In this document: positions 7,985 to 15,390 of the stretch, one piece after another | Position numbering within the stretch: position 1 is the stretch's first letter | Layout: every line of letters begins with the position of its first letter | From: Prevotella sp. CAG:485 | Lineage (GTDB): Bacteria > Bacteroidota > Bacteroidia > Bacteroidales > Muribaculaceae | Assembly: GCA_000437495.1 (NCBI GenBank) | Contig: FR897885.1 | Coordinates: forward strand, 1-17,875 | Direction: 5' to 3' | Length of the DNA: 17,875 bases | Program-made: the position numbers and the translations under genes | The notes under the pieces: model-generated | Databases searched by the model: none | Seen by the model: only the letters and a program-made list of their open reading frames with translations | What the model was told of the DNA's origin: nothing

Positions 7985-9718
7985 ATGAATACATTTAAAA
8001 CCTTAGCGTTGGGCGTCGTGCTGGCCGGTTTCGGCATTGCCGACGCTGCAGCGGCAGTTCCCGCAGGCCCGGTGTTTGCCACCTTCGTGTCTGACAAAGG
8101 GTTGCGCGCAAAAGAAAGCGAGCGTTACGCTCAGGTCTACGTCAAATCGTCGAACGTGGGCGACACCGTCTTCTTCCAGTTTGGCGAAGGCGCAAAAATC
8201 GACACGCTGGTGCTCACAAAAGCCAATACGCTGGTCAACATCAAGAAAACCGGTCTGGAGGGTGCCGGCACGGTGGTGAAGATTTGGGCCCCTCAAACCG
8301 TCTGGTTCCTGAACATCAATAACAACGACGCCACTTCCTTCACCCCGGGCACCTGCGCCACCAGCGTCAGGGAATTCCGTTGCGAAAACGATTCGCTCAA
8401 CAACATGGATTTCCTGCCCCAGATGCAGGCTCTCGAATATCTGGTGTCGTCAAACAACCGGCGCGTAAAAAGCATCACCGTCAACAACCCCAACCTCCAG
8501 CGTCTGCAGTTGGGCAAGATGCCGAACCTGGCAAGCCTCACTGTCAATGCTCCTGTGCTGTATGAGTTCAAGCTCGATATGCCCCTCATTCCCTCGTTGG
8601 ATGTGAGCGGATGTCCTGCTCTGAAAACATTCACGCTGACAAAAGCCCCCAATCTGGCCTCGCTCAAGCTCAGCACCGGACAGGTGCTCGAATCCTTTAC
8701 CTTAAGCGGCTCTGAGAAACTCGCAGCTCTTGAGCTGAAGGATATGCCCAAGCTCAAGACGGTGCAGGTGTATGAGAACCCCGGTCTTGCCAACGTGTCG
8801 CTCGGCAACCTCCCGGCTCTGGTCACTATGTGGCTGCGTCAGAACCATCTCACGGATTACAGCATCTCCAATCTGCCCGCTTTGCGCACTCTGGTGCTCA
8901 GCAACAATCCGTTCACAAAGCTCGACATCAATCTGCCTGACCTGACTTCCGTAACCATCGACCAGTGCAACCTCGACACCATCGACCTGCGCAAACTCAC
9001 TGTCCTCAAATCATGCTATGTGCGCAAAGGTAATGTGAAATGTGTCCTTTTTGCCGACAATGCTCTTCAGAACACCGCCACCACTTTTGTGCTCACTGAA
9101 AACCGTATGGGCATAAGCCAGCTGCCTCCGAGGCCTGCTAAGATGAACGCATCGCTCAACTATTATGCGCCGCAGGCTCAGCCTCAGCTCCCCACAACGA
9201 TAAAGGCTGAAGAGCTCCTCGACCTCAGCGACTGGACCACAGGCCATACTCTCGACGGCACCGTGCCCTCGGTAATCACTTGGGAAACCAAATTTGAGGA
9301 GGCTCTTGTGGAGGGCACCGACTATTCCGTACAGAACGGTAAGTACAAATTCCTCCATGAGATTGAAGACAGCGTTCGTTGCTACATCACCAACAAGGCA
9401 TTCCCGGCTTTTGCCCGCACTGTAGACTCCAAAGGCAACGTTACTGACTATCGCATCATCTCCAACTTCATCAAGGTGGATAAGAAACAAGGTGTAACCT
9501 CGCTCGACTCTCAGTCTGAGGTCAGTGTAAAAGCTGCCGGCAATCTCACAATTGAGATTGAGGGACTCCCCGCCGAAGCTCCGGTATTTGTTTATGCAGC
9601 CGACGGCTCTGAGGTAGCTGAAGCCAAAGGCAGCACCGACACCACGATTAAACTACCCGCCGCAGGTCTGTATATCGTCAGGGCTGCAGGTCGCTCCTTT
9701 AAAATATATGTGAAATAG
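7985..9718 (+). CDS. Secreted leucine-rich-repeat protein with T9SS-type C-terminal tail
   Basis: A 577-residue exported protein. Residues 1-24 are a signal peptide (hydrophobic core LALGVVLAGFG, then ADAAAA). Residues about 125-370 hold irregular leucine-rich repeats of roughly 20-22 residues, for example LKTFTLTKAPNLASLKL and LRTLVLSNNPFTKLDI, which stack as a parallel-strand solenoid. Residues about 500-577 resemble a type IX sorting domain: a beta-strand pattern with VFVYAADGSEV, GLYIVRAAG and a basic end FKIYVK. No catalytic motif is visible, so a binding or adhesion role is the likeliest but remains inference. The ATG lies three bases after the stop of the preceding secreted-protein gene, so both are made from one transcript and may act together at the cell surface. 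A strong hairpin terminator follows. Confidence 0.85.
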   Translation: MNTFKTLALGVVLAGFGIADAAAAVPAGPVFATFVSDKGLRAKESERYAQVYVKSSNVGDTVFFQFGEGAKIDTLVLTKANTLVNIKKTGLEGAGTVVKIWAPQTVWFLNINNNDATSFTPGTCATSVREFRCENDSLNNMDFLPQMQALEYLVSSNNRRVKSITVNNPNLQRLQLGKMPNLASLTVNAPVLYEFKLDMPLIPSLDVSGCPALKTFTLTKAPNLASLKLSTGQVLESFTLSGSEKLAALELKDMPKLKTVQVYENPGLANVSLGNLPALVTMWLRQNHLTDYSISNLPALRTLVLSNNPFTKLDINLPDLTSVTIDQCNLDTIDLRKLTVLKSCYVRKGNVKCVLFADNALQNTATTFVLTENRMGISQLPPRPAKMNASLNYYAPQAQPQLPTTIKAEELLDLSDWTTGHTLDGTVPSVITWETKFEEALVEGTDYSVQNGKYKFLHEIEDSVRCYITNKAFPAFARTVDSKGNVTDYRIISNFIKVDKKQGVTSLDSQSEVSVKAAGNLTIEIEGLPAEAPVFVYAADGSEVAEAKGSTDTTIKLPAAGLYIVRAAGRSFKIYVK

Positions 9719-9731
9719 CTGCTTGCAAGCT

Positions 9732-9753
9732 GTTCTGCCCACAGCGGCAGAAC
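9732..9753. terminator. Short perfect hairpin downstream of the LRR gene
   Basis: An 8-bp perfect stem (GTTCTGCC / GGCAGAAC) with a six-base loop lies 13 bases after the LRR stop. It lacks a T-run, so it may only protect the 3' end or assist the terminator hairpin directly after it. A perfect 10-base palindrome (GCTTGCAAGC, 9721-9730) sits just before. Confidence 0.4.
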
Positions 9754-9759
9754 GTGAAC

Positions 9760-9787
9760 AAAGCCCCGGCTGCTGAGTCGGGGCTTT
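9760..9787. terminator. Bidirectional rho-independent-like terminator
   Basis: AAAGCCCCG (9760-9768) pairs perfectly with CGGGGCTTT (9779-9787) around a ten-base loop. The stem is GC-rich with A-rich and T-rich ends, so it can work in both directions. It sits between the convergent LRR gene (+) and O-methyltransferase gene (-), as expected for a shared terminator. Confidence 0.7.
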
Positions 9788-9834
9788 CCTGATCTTATCG
9801 GTGGGATTTTATTGGTGAAATGGGGGAGAGGGGG

Positions 9835-10479
9835 TCAGTGCTTGCGTATCAGCGAGAGGCCGTCGCGCATGGGCAGAATCACCACATCGGTTTCCGCGTC
9901 CTTGGCCACCATGTCGTTGAACAGCCTGAGGGCCTTGGTCTGTGCATCGCGGTCATAGCGCGAATCAGTGATATGTCCCGACCACAGCACATTGTCGGCT
10001 ATCAGCAAGCCACCGGGTCGTAAAAGTCGTTTGCACAACGGATAAAGCGCCGGATAATCGCGTTTGTCGCTGTCAAGGAAAATCATATCCACGCTCTCCG
10101 CCTCCATCTGCGGCAGCAGCTCAAGGGCATCGCCTATTACCGGCTTTACCTTTTCGCCGTACGCTGACAGGCTCAGATGCTCGCGAATAAAATCCTCCTT
10201 TTCATCGTCAATTTCCAGCGTAATCACCTCGGCGCCCTCGTCGAGTCCTTCGGCCATACAGAGCGCCGAATATCCGCCGAAGGTGCCTAACTCAAGCACC
10301 TTGCGCGGATGCAGCAGCTGCACCATCATCTTCAGAAACCGCCCTTGTAGATGACCCGAGTTCATGCGCGGGTTCATCAGGTCGAGATTCGCGTCGCGGT
10401 CCAGGCGGCTCAGCCACTCCGGTTCCGCCTCTATGTGGCTGTCAACGTATTTCTCAAGCGCCTCGTCCATGCCATACAT
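9835..10479 (-). CDS. Class I SAM-dependent O-methyltransferase (caffeoyl-CoA OMT-like)
   Basis: A 214-residue cytoplasmic methyltransferase of the Methyltransf_3 family, which uses S-adenosylmethionine and a divalent metal to methylate hydroxyl groups, classically of catechols. The SAM site is visible as VLELGTFGGYSA (61-72) with the acidic ribose contact in ITLEIDDE (87-94). The metal-binding residues are in FLDSDKRDY (134-142) and ADN (161-163). The physiological substrate in Bacteroidales is unknown. I chose ATG at 10479 because it overlaps the aroQ stop as TGATG, which indicates translational coupling; a GTG three bases earlier is possible but less likely. It is the second gene of the unit and ends at the bidirectional terminator. 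Confidence 0.88.
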   Translation of the reverse strand: MYGMDEALEKYVDSHIEAEPEWLSRLDRDANLDLMNPRMNSGHLQGRFLKMMVQLLHPRKVLELGTFGGYSALCMAEGLDEGAEVITLEIDDEKEDFIREHLSLSAYGEKVKPVIGDALELLPQMEAESVDMIFLDSDKRDYPALYPLCKRLLRPGGLLIADNVLWSGHITDSRYDRDAQTKALRLFNDMVAKDAETDVVILPMRDGLSLIRKH

Positions 10480-10916
10480 CACATGCTCGTAAGATACTGA
10501 ACGGCCAAGCGGTAACCCTCCAGGCCCAAACCGGCAATGACGCCTTTGCAGCGGGCTCCCGTAACGCTGTGATGACGGAAGTCCTCACGGGCGGCTATGT
10601 TCGACAGATGAACCTCTACAACAGGCATCCCGCCCTCCATAGCATCCGCCAGAGCGTCGGCAATGGCGAGCGAGTAATGCGAATAGGCGCCGGGGTTGAT
10701 GACCACGCCGCACACCTCTTCGTCGTCGCAGGCTGCCTGCAGAGCGTCGATGATGTCGCCTTCGCCGTTATGCTGACTGTAAAGTATTTCCACATTGGCA
10801 AAAGAGTCCTGTAAAGAGGGCAGGAAAGCATCAAACGACTCCGTGCCGTAATAACGGGGTGAGCGCTGTCCGGTGCGGTTCAGATTAGCACCGTTGAGTA
10901 TGAGTATTTTTTTCAT
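10479..10916 (-). CDS. aroQ: Type II 3-dehydroquinate dehydratase
   Basis: A 145-residue enzyme that dehydrates 3-dehydroquinate to 3-dehydroshikimate in the shikimate pathway for aromatic amino acids. Its length is normal for the dodecameric type II family. Visible features are the N-terminal ILNGANLNRTGQR with the flexible-lid arginine R18 and catalytic tyrosine Y23 in RYYG, the segment SQHNGEGD (47-54), INPGAYSHYS (73-82) with N74, and EVHLSN (101-106) with catalytic histidine H103. An open frame extends 49 codons further upstream but would run across the divergent promoter region, so ATG at 10916 is clearly the start. A TAAATTTG box lies eight bases before it. The O-methyltransferase start overlaps its stop. 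Confidence 0.95.
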   Translation of the reverse strand: MKKILILNGANLNRTGQRSPRYYGTESFDAFLPSLQDSFANVEILYSQHNGEGDIIDALQAACDDEEVCGVVINPGAYSHYSLAIADALADAMEGGMPVVEVHLSNIAAREDFRHHSVTGARCKGVIAGLGLEGYRLAVQYLTSM

Positions 10917-10924
10917 TCCGGCCA

Positions 10925-10932
10925 CAAATTTA
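10925..10932 (-). promoter_or_regulatory. -7 promoter box (TAAATTTG) of aroQ
   Basis: TAAATTTG on the minus strand, eight bases before the aroQ ATG, matches TAnnTTTG. A convincing -33 TTTG is not seen. It lies in a 73-base gap shared with the divergent lipoprotein gene, so the two promoters overlap. Confidence 0.6.
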
Positions 10933-10964
10933 ACACATTCCTCGCACATAACACGGATTATTTG

Positions 10965-10972
10965 TAACTTTG
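10965..10972 (+). promoter_or_regulatory. -7 promoter box (TAACTTTG) of the M28 lipoprotein gene
   Basis: TAACTTTG, 17 bases before the ATG at 10990, is a full match to TAnnTTTG and is the same variant found before three other genes here. No clear -33 element is visible. Confidence 0.65.
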
Positions 10973-10989
10973 CACAAAAGAAAAAGCGG

Positions 10990-11964
10990 ATGAAACTCAA
11001 AACCATATACAGCATCATTGTTCTTCTCATGAGCGTTACAGCCTGTTCGTCGGGCAAAAGCACCGCCGTAGCCGCCGATGAAGGGTCGGCCGAGCCTCAG
11101 CAGCCGGAGGTGATTTTTTCGGCCGATTCAGCCTATTCATACGTCAGAACCCAGACTGAGTTCGGCCCTCGGGTGCCTAACACCGAGGCGCATCGCCGTG
11201 CCGGCAAATGGCTGGAAAGCGAGCTTAGGCGTCATGGCGCCGCCGTTACCGTGCAGCCTATGAAGCTGACGGCTTTCGACGGCACTCAGCTCGATGCCCG
11301 CAATATCTTCGGCCAATATAACCCCTCGGCATCCGACAGACTTCTGCTTATGGCGCACTGGGACACGCGCCCCTGGGCAGACAATGATGTCGACCCTGCC
11401 AAGCGCACAAAACCTAACGACGGCGCCAACGACGGCGCCAGCGGCGTGGGTGTGTTGCTGGAAATTGCGCGCGCTATGGCCGCAAAAAATCCCGGTAAAG
11501 GCGTGGATATTCTGTTTGTGGACGCCGAAGACTGGGGTTCCGACGGTGATGAAAACTCATGGGCGCTCGGCGCGGATTACTTCGTAAAAAATCCCATTGT
11601 GGAGGGCTACAGACCCTCGCAGGTGATTCTGGTGGATATGGTTGGTGGCCGAGGCTCTAAATTCTATCGCGAAGGTCAGAGCCAGTATAATGCTCCCGCG
11701 CTCAACGACGCTGTGTGGGCGGTGGCGCTCGGCAGCGATAAGGCTGCCTATTTCAGCAATCAGACCGGCGGCGCCGTTACTGATGACCATGTGAAATTCC
11801 TGGCTGCCGGCATCCCGGCCATCGACATTATTGCTTTTGACCCCACTTCGGGCACCGGTTTCCATCCTACCTGGCACACAGCCAACGATAATCTCGCCAA
11901 CATCGACCCGCAGGTGCTTGCAGCCGTGGGGCAGGTGCTCCTCAATTACATTTACGCCCGCTGA
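10990..11964 (+). CDS. M28 family glutaminyl-peptide cyclotransferase-like lipoprotein
   Basis: A 324-residue zinc enzyme of the M28 fold, most like the glutaminyl cyclases that convert N-terminal glutamine of exported proteins to pyroglutamate; an aminopeptidase role cannot be excluded. Residues 1-19 form a lipoprotein signal peptide with lipobox VTAC (Cys19), so it is anchored in the envelope, probably facing the periplasm. Metal-site candidates are D148 in NDGASG, E180 in FVDAEDWG, and H296 in HPTWHTANDN; AHWDTRPW (122-129) and H267 in DDHVKF also line the usual active site. The open frame begins earlier, but ATG at 10990 gives the signal peptide and follows a TAACTTTG box. Bacteroidetes signal peptidase I substrates often expose glutamine, which gives such cyclases a general role in the envelope. 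Confidence 0.82.
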   Translation: MKLKTIYSIIVLLMSVTACSSGKSTAVAADEGSAEPQQPEVIFSADSAYSYVRTQTEFGPRVPNTEAHRRAGKWLESELRRHGAAVTVQPMKLTAFDGTQLDARNIFGQYNPSASDRLLLMAHWDTRPWADNDVDPAKRTKPNDGANDGASGVGVLLEIARAMAAKNPGKGVDILFVDAEDWGSDGDENSWALGADYFVKNPIVEGYRPSQVILVDMVGGRGSKFYREGQSQYNAPALNDAVWAVALGSDKAAYFSNQTGGAVTDDHVKFLAAGIPAIDIIAFDPTSGTGFHPTWHTANDNLANIDPQVLAAVGQVLLNYIYAR

Positions 11965-12026
11965 CGGCTGACGCTTTCTCTCCTCTTCCGTGCGGCGAAA
12001 TTTTTCTCTGATTTTGCATTTTTGCA

Positions 12027-12057
12027 TTGACAAAGGCCGAAAAATTTTGTAACTTTG
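12027..12057 (+). promoter_or_regulatory. Promoter (TTGA, 19-base spacer, TAACTTTG) of the RsmI-like gene
   Basis: TTGA at 12027-12030 and TAACTTTG at 12050-12057 fit the -33/-7 pattern. Only six bases separate the -7 box from ATG at 12064, so either the transcript is nearly leaderless or the second ATG at 12073 is used. Confidence 0.7.
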
Positions 12058-12063
12058 CGGTGA

Positions 12064-12789
12064 ATGCAGAATATGGAGTTGCGTCCGGCGCTGTATATGT
12101 TGCCTGTGGGGCTCAGCGAATCTGACCCTCATACTTTTTTGCCGGCGCAGAACTTTGAGATTTTAAGCCTCTTGCGGGTTTTCATTGTGGAGAATGTGCG
12201 TACTGCACGGCGGTTTTTGCGCAGTTGCTGTCGCACGTTCCCTATCGACGAGTGTACTTTCTTTGAGCTGAACGGACACACCGACCCGGCGGCGGTGAGC
12301 GGTTTCCTGGCGCCTCTTCGCAGCGGTATTCCCACCGGGGTGATGAGTGAGGCAGGGTGTCCCGGAGTGGCTGACCCGGGTGCCGATGTTGTGGCGCTGG
12401 CGCAGGCCGAGGGGCTGAAGGTAATTCCGTTGGTAGGTCCTTCGAGCATCCTTATGTCGCTGATGGCCAGCGGCTTCAACGGTCAGGGATTTGTTTTCCA
12501 CGGCTATCTGCCGGTGAAGCCTGACCTGCAGGCCAAGGCTATAAAGGATTTGGAAGCGGAGGCTGTCCGGCGTGGCCAGACTCAAATTTTCATCGAGACA
12601 CCTTATCGCAACGATGCCATGTTGCAGCGCCTCACTCAGGTGTTGCGTCCCGACACGCTGCTCTGTGTGGCAGTGAACATCACAGCTCCCGACGAGAATA
12701 TTGTAACGCGCTCTGTGGCGCAGTGGCGCAAGCGTTTACCGGTTCTCGGAAAGCGTCCGGCTATCTTTTTAATTCACCGACCGAAATGA
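12064..12789 (+). CDS. RsmI-like SAM-dependent methyltransferase (tetrapyrrole methylase fold)
   Basis: A 241-residue protein of the tetrapyrrole (corrin/porphyrin) methylase fold, related to RsmI, which 2'-O-methylates C1402 of 16S rRNA. It is the short Bacteroidetes variant: the usual early AEDTR motif is replaced by FIVENVRTARRFL, while SEAGCPGVADPG (the counterpart of the SAM-binding SDAGxPxxSDPG loop), VIPLVGPSSILMSLMASG and IFIETPYRN are kept. It lacks the C-terminal extension of full-length RsmI. An rRNA methylation role is therefore likely but not certain; the genome may also carry a canonical RsmI. ATG at 12064 is the first start; ATG at 12073 is a credible alternative because of the promoter position. 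Its stop overlaps the next start as ATGA. Confidence 0.82.
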   Translation: MQNMELRPALYMLPVGLSESDPHTFLPAQNFEILSLLRVFIVENVRTARRFLRSCCRTFPIDECTFFELNGHTDPAAVSGFLAPLRSGIPTGVMSEAGCPGVADPGADVVALAQAEGLKVIPLVGPSSILMSLMASGFNGQGFVFHGYLPVKPDLQAKAIKDLEAEAVRRGQTQIFIETPYRNDAMLQRLTQVLRPDTLLCVAVNITAPDENIVTRSVAQWRKRLPVLGKRPAIFLIHRPK

Positions 12790-13805
12790 GGCGCCGCAGT
12801 AAATTCAATCCGCAGCCGGCACAGAACGTCATCGACTTTGGCTTTGCCGACGAGCAACTGGAGCAGCCCTCTTTGACGGCGCCCCTCCCGTCGCAAAGGC
12901 GCTCGCCTTATCCGCTAATAGACGGTGAATCCGGCGGTGCCGAGAGCGAAAAAGACTCGGTTTCACCGAGGTTTTTTAAGTTCATGTCGTTTGGCAGCGG
13001 CTCAAGCGGCAATTGCTCTTACTTAGGCAGCGAGCGCGGCGGAATACTCATCGACGCCGGGGTGAAGTCGGAATATGTTGAGAGTCAGCTGCGCAGCGCC
13101 GGCATTTCCATGGACGAGGTAAAAGGCATTCTCCTTACCCACGACCACAGCGACCATATACAGTATGTCTACCGACTTCTTCGCGCCCACAAGCATCTGG
13201 CGCTGTTCTGCACCAACAGGGTCATGAACGGTCTCATGCAGCGCCATAACATCTCTAAGCGTGTGCGCGATTACCACACGCCAATCTATAAGGAGATTCC
13301 TTTCAAGGTGTTGGATTTTGAAATCACGGCCTTCGAGGTGCCTCACGACGGCACCGACAATATGGGCTTCAGCATTGTTATGGGCAACCGCCATTTCGTG
13401 TTTGCCACCGACATGGGAGCCGTCAGCAGTCGCGCTTTGCATTATATTCAGCAGGCGCATTTCCTTGTTGTGGAGGCCAACTACGACCTTGAGATGCTGC
13501 TCAACGGCCGTTATCCCGACTACCTTAAGGCTCGCATCCGCACCCCTTACGGACACATGGACAACAGCAATACGGCGGCGCTCCTGGCAAAGGTGGCAGG
13601 CCACGGGCTGAAGTATGTGTGGCTGTGTCATCTCAGTCGCGACAACAATATGCCGGAGAAGGCTTTGGCTACGGTGCGTCAGGGACTGGAAAATGCCGGT
13701 TTCACCGTGGGTTCGGACGCTGAGACCACAAAAGACCGTGATGCCGATCTTATCCTCACCGCTCTGCCCCGGTTCGACGCCACGCGCCTCTATGTGCTGC
13801 GTTAG
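12786..13805 (+). CDS. MBL-fold metallo-hydrolase (YycJ/WalJ-like)
   Basis: A 339-residue metallo-beta-lactamase-fold protein. The core begins at residue 66 with MSFGSGSSGNCSYLG, the signature of the YycJ/WalJ-type group, proposed to be nucleases or phosphodiesterases. The metal motif THDHSDH (118-124) is complete, with later ligand candidates H187 (VPHDG), D209 (ATDMG), H257 and H282 (LCHLSRDNN). Residues 1-64 are polar, proline- and glutamate-rich and probably disordered, an unusual extension. I chose ATG at 12786, which overlaps the upstream stop as ATGA and implies coupling with the RsmI-like gene; the frame is open further upstream but inside that gene. A start at Met67 is possible in principle. 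Its stop lies nine bases from the end of the convergent GH3-family gene. Confidence 0.87.
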   Translation: MRRRSKFNPQPAQNVIDFGFADEQLEQPSLTAPLPSQRRSPYPLIDGESGGAESEKDSVSPRFFKFMSFGSGSSGNCSYLGSERGGILIDAGVKSEYVESQLRSAGISMDEVKGILLTHDHSDHIQYVYRLLRAHKHLALFCTNRVMNGLMQRHNISKRVRDYHTPIYKEIPFKVLDFEITAFEVPHDGTDNMGFSIVMGNRHFVFATDMGAVSSRALHYIQQAHFLVVEANYDLEMLLNGRYPDYLKARIRTPYGHMDNSNTAALLAKVAGHGLKYVWLCHLSRDNNMPEKALATVRQGLENAGFTVGSDAETTKDRDADLILTALPRFDATRLYVLR

Positions 13806-13814
13806 CCGGGGAAC

Positions 13815-15344
13815 TTAATCCTCATCCTTGTACTTCAGCAGCACATCGGCTATGCGCCTGTCATTGCTCAGACGCGGAATCTTTCGCTGCCCCCCTAATT
13901 TGCCGCTGCCTGAGGTAGACAGCCATCGGTCAAAGCTCCCTTCGCGCATCGTTATGATTTCGGGCAGGTCGAGGAAGATGTTGCCGCTGCGTTTGGCCTG
14001 GTAATCGGAGTTGACGGCCTGCAGCTCCCGGTCGAGAACAGCGCAAAAAACATCGGTGGAAGCGGGCTTTTTTATCCATTCAATCAGCCATTGGTGACGC
14101 GCCTTGGAGCCGTCGTGTGAGAAGAGAGGAGCCACGGTGTAGTTCTTCACAGACGCTTGTGTGGCGCGGCAGGCGGCGGCAATGGCACGTTCCGTATTCC
14201 ATTCCATCACCTCTTCGCCAAAGGCATTTATGAAGCTCTTGGTGCGTCCGGCAACACGAATTTTTATCGGTGAAACCGAGCATATTCTCACCGTGTCGCC
14301 CGGCGAATAACGCCATAACCCGTTGCAGGCCGATATGAGCAGTTCGTATGTGCCGCCCTCTTCTGTCTCCCACGGTGCCAAGGGCTCGCCGCCGTCGAGC
14401 GGTGCGAACTCATAGAAAATGCCGGCGTCGATGAGCAGCAGCATAGCCGGGTCATCGAAGTCGTTCTGCACCGCGAAGAAGCCCTCAGAGGCATTGTAAT
14501 TCTCCAGATAGCGGATATTGCCGCTCGGCATCAGCGAGGCGTATTCATCGCGGTAAGGCTCAAACGATATGCCCCCGTGGAAAAAGACCTCCAACCGGGG
14601 CCAAACCTTGCGCAGGTCATCCTCACCCTTCAGGCTCATCACACGCCGAAGCACCGTGAGCATCCAGCTCGGCACGCCCGATATGTTGCTGACGTTGGCT
14701 GAGGCGGCGCGTTGTGCAAGAAGAGGCAGCTTCTCGGTCCAGTCGGGCATCAGGGCAATCTTTTTCTCCGGCACGCGCACCAGATTGGCAAGCGGGTTGA
14801 TGCGGTTTATCAGCGTGGCTGACAGGTCGCCTACCTTTACCTTCGGGTCAAGATGCTCTATCTCGTTGGCAAACGAGCCGCCGAGTATCAGCGCTCTCCC
14901 CTCAAAAAGTCGGCTCTCGGGGCAGAGGCGCAGATAATGAGCCACGGCATCGGTGCCACCGGCGTAGTGGTTATAGCGCAGCGAATCGGGCGTTATAGGA
15001 ATGTATTTCGACTTGCCGCCGCTGGTGCCCGACGACTGGGCGAAATCGCGGCATATTCCGGGCCAAAGTACATCCTTTTCGCCCCGCAGCATACGCTCTG
15101 CATAGGTGCGTATGTCTTCATAGCCGACACGGGGCACTTGGGCGGCAAAGGCTTTGTAAAGCGAAGCGTCGTCAGTGCGTAAAACATCGGTGAAACCGAG
15201 GGTTTTTCCATAGTCGGTGTCCTTGGCTGCCGTAAGCAGACGCCGCAGCTCACGGAGCTGTATGCGGGTCGTGTCAGTGGCCCACAGGTCTGTGCGCTGC
15301 GATCGTTTTACAAAGTGGTTGCGGAGAAGTTTTGTGATGCCCAT
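13815..15344 (-). CDS. GH3 auxin-responsive-promoter family protein (acyl-adenylate/amide synthetase-like)
   Basis: A 509-residue member of the GH3 family of the ANL adenylating superfamily. In plants these enzymes activate a carboxylic acid with ATP and join it to an amino acid; bacterial members have no settled substrate. The three nucleotide motifs are present: SSGTSGGKSKYIP (104-116), YNASEG (283-288), and YSPGDTVRI (346-354) followed by GRTKSFINAFGEE (366-378). Length is close to that of other bacterial members, and no signal peptide is present, so it is cytoplasmic. The start ATG at 15344 gives the expected N-terminus and lies four bases after a strong promoter box. It converges on the metallo-hydrolase gene with only a nine-base gap and no visible terminator. 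Function beyond adenylation is unknown. Confidence 0.88.
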   Translation of the reverse strand: MGITKLLRNHFVKRSQRTDLWATDTTRIQLRELRRLLTAAKDTDYGKTLGFTDVLRTDDASLYKAFAAQVPRVGYEDIRTYAERMLRGEKDVLWPGICRDFAQSSGTSGGKSKYIPITPDSLRYNHYAGGTDAVAHYLRLCPESRLFEGRALILGGSFANEIEHLDPKVKVGDLSATLINRINPLANLVRVPEKKIALMPDWTEKLPLLAQRAASANVSNISGVPSWMLTVLRRVMSLKGEDDLRKVWPRLEVFFHGGISFEPYRDEYASLMPSGNIRYLENYNASEGFFAVQNDFDDPAMLLLIDAGIFYEFAPLDGGEPLAPWETEEGGTYELLISACNGLWRYSPGDTVRICSVSPIKIRVAGRTKSFINAFGEEVMEWNTERAIAAACRATQASVKNYTVAPLFSHDGSKARHQWLIEWIKKPASTDVFCAVLDRELQAVNSDYQAKRSGNIFLDLPEIITMREGSFDRWLSTSGSGKLGGQRKIPRLSNDRRIADVLLKYKDED

Positions 15345-15348
15345 ATCG

Positions 15349-15378
15349 CAAAGTTAACAAAAAGTACGGACTCACAAA
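15349..15378 (-). promoter_or_regulatory. Promoter (TTTG, 18-base spacer, TAACTTTG) of the GH3-family gene
   Basis: On the minus strand TTTG (15378-15375) and TAACTTTG (15356-15349) are 18 bases apart, one of the two best -33/-7 matches in the window. The box ends four bases before the ATG, so the start of transcription should fall at or next to the start codon. Confidence 0.75.
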
Positions 15379-15390
15379 AAATACCTGCCA

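Noticed and set aside
10917..11063. Longer aroQ start at 11063
   Set aside because: It would add 49 residues unlike the family and would run across the divergent promoters and into the neighbouring lipoprotein gene.
12021..12069. TGCATT / AATGCA inverted repeat around the RsmI-like promoter as an operator
   Set aside because: Only six bases match and they are 33 bases apart, which is easily due to chance in this AT-rich stretch.
13023..13631. 202-codon minus-strand open frame
   Set aside because: It is antisense to the metallo-hydrolase core, which has complete metal motifs; no family features appear in the antisense frame.
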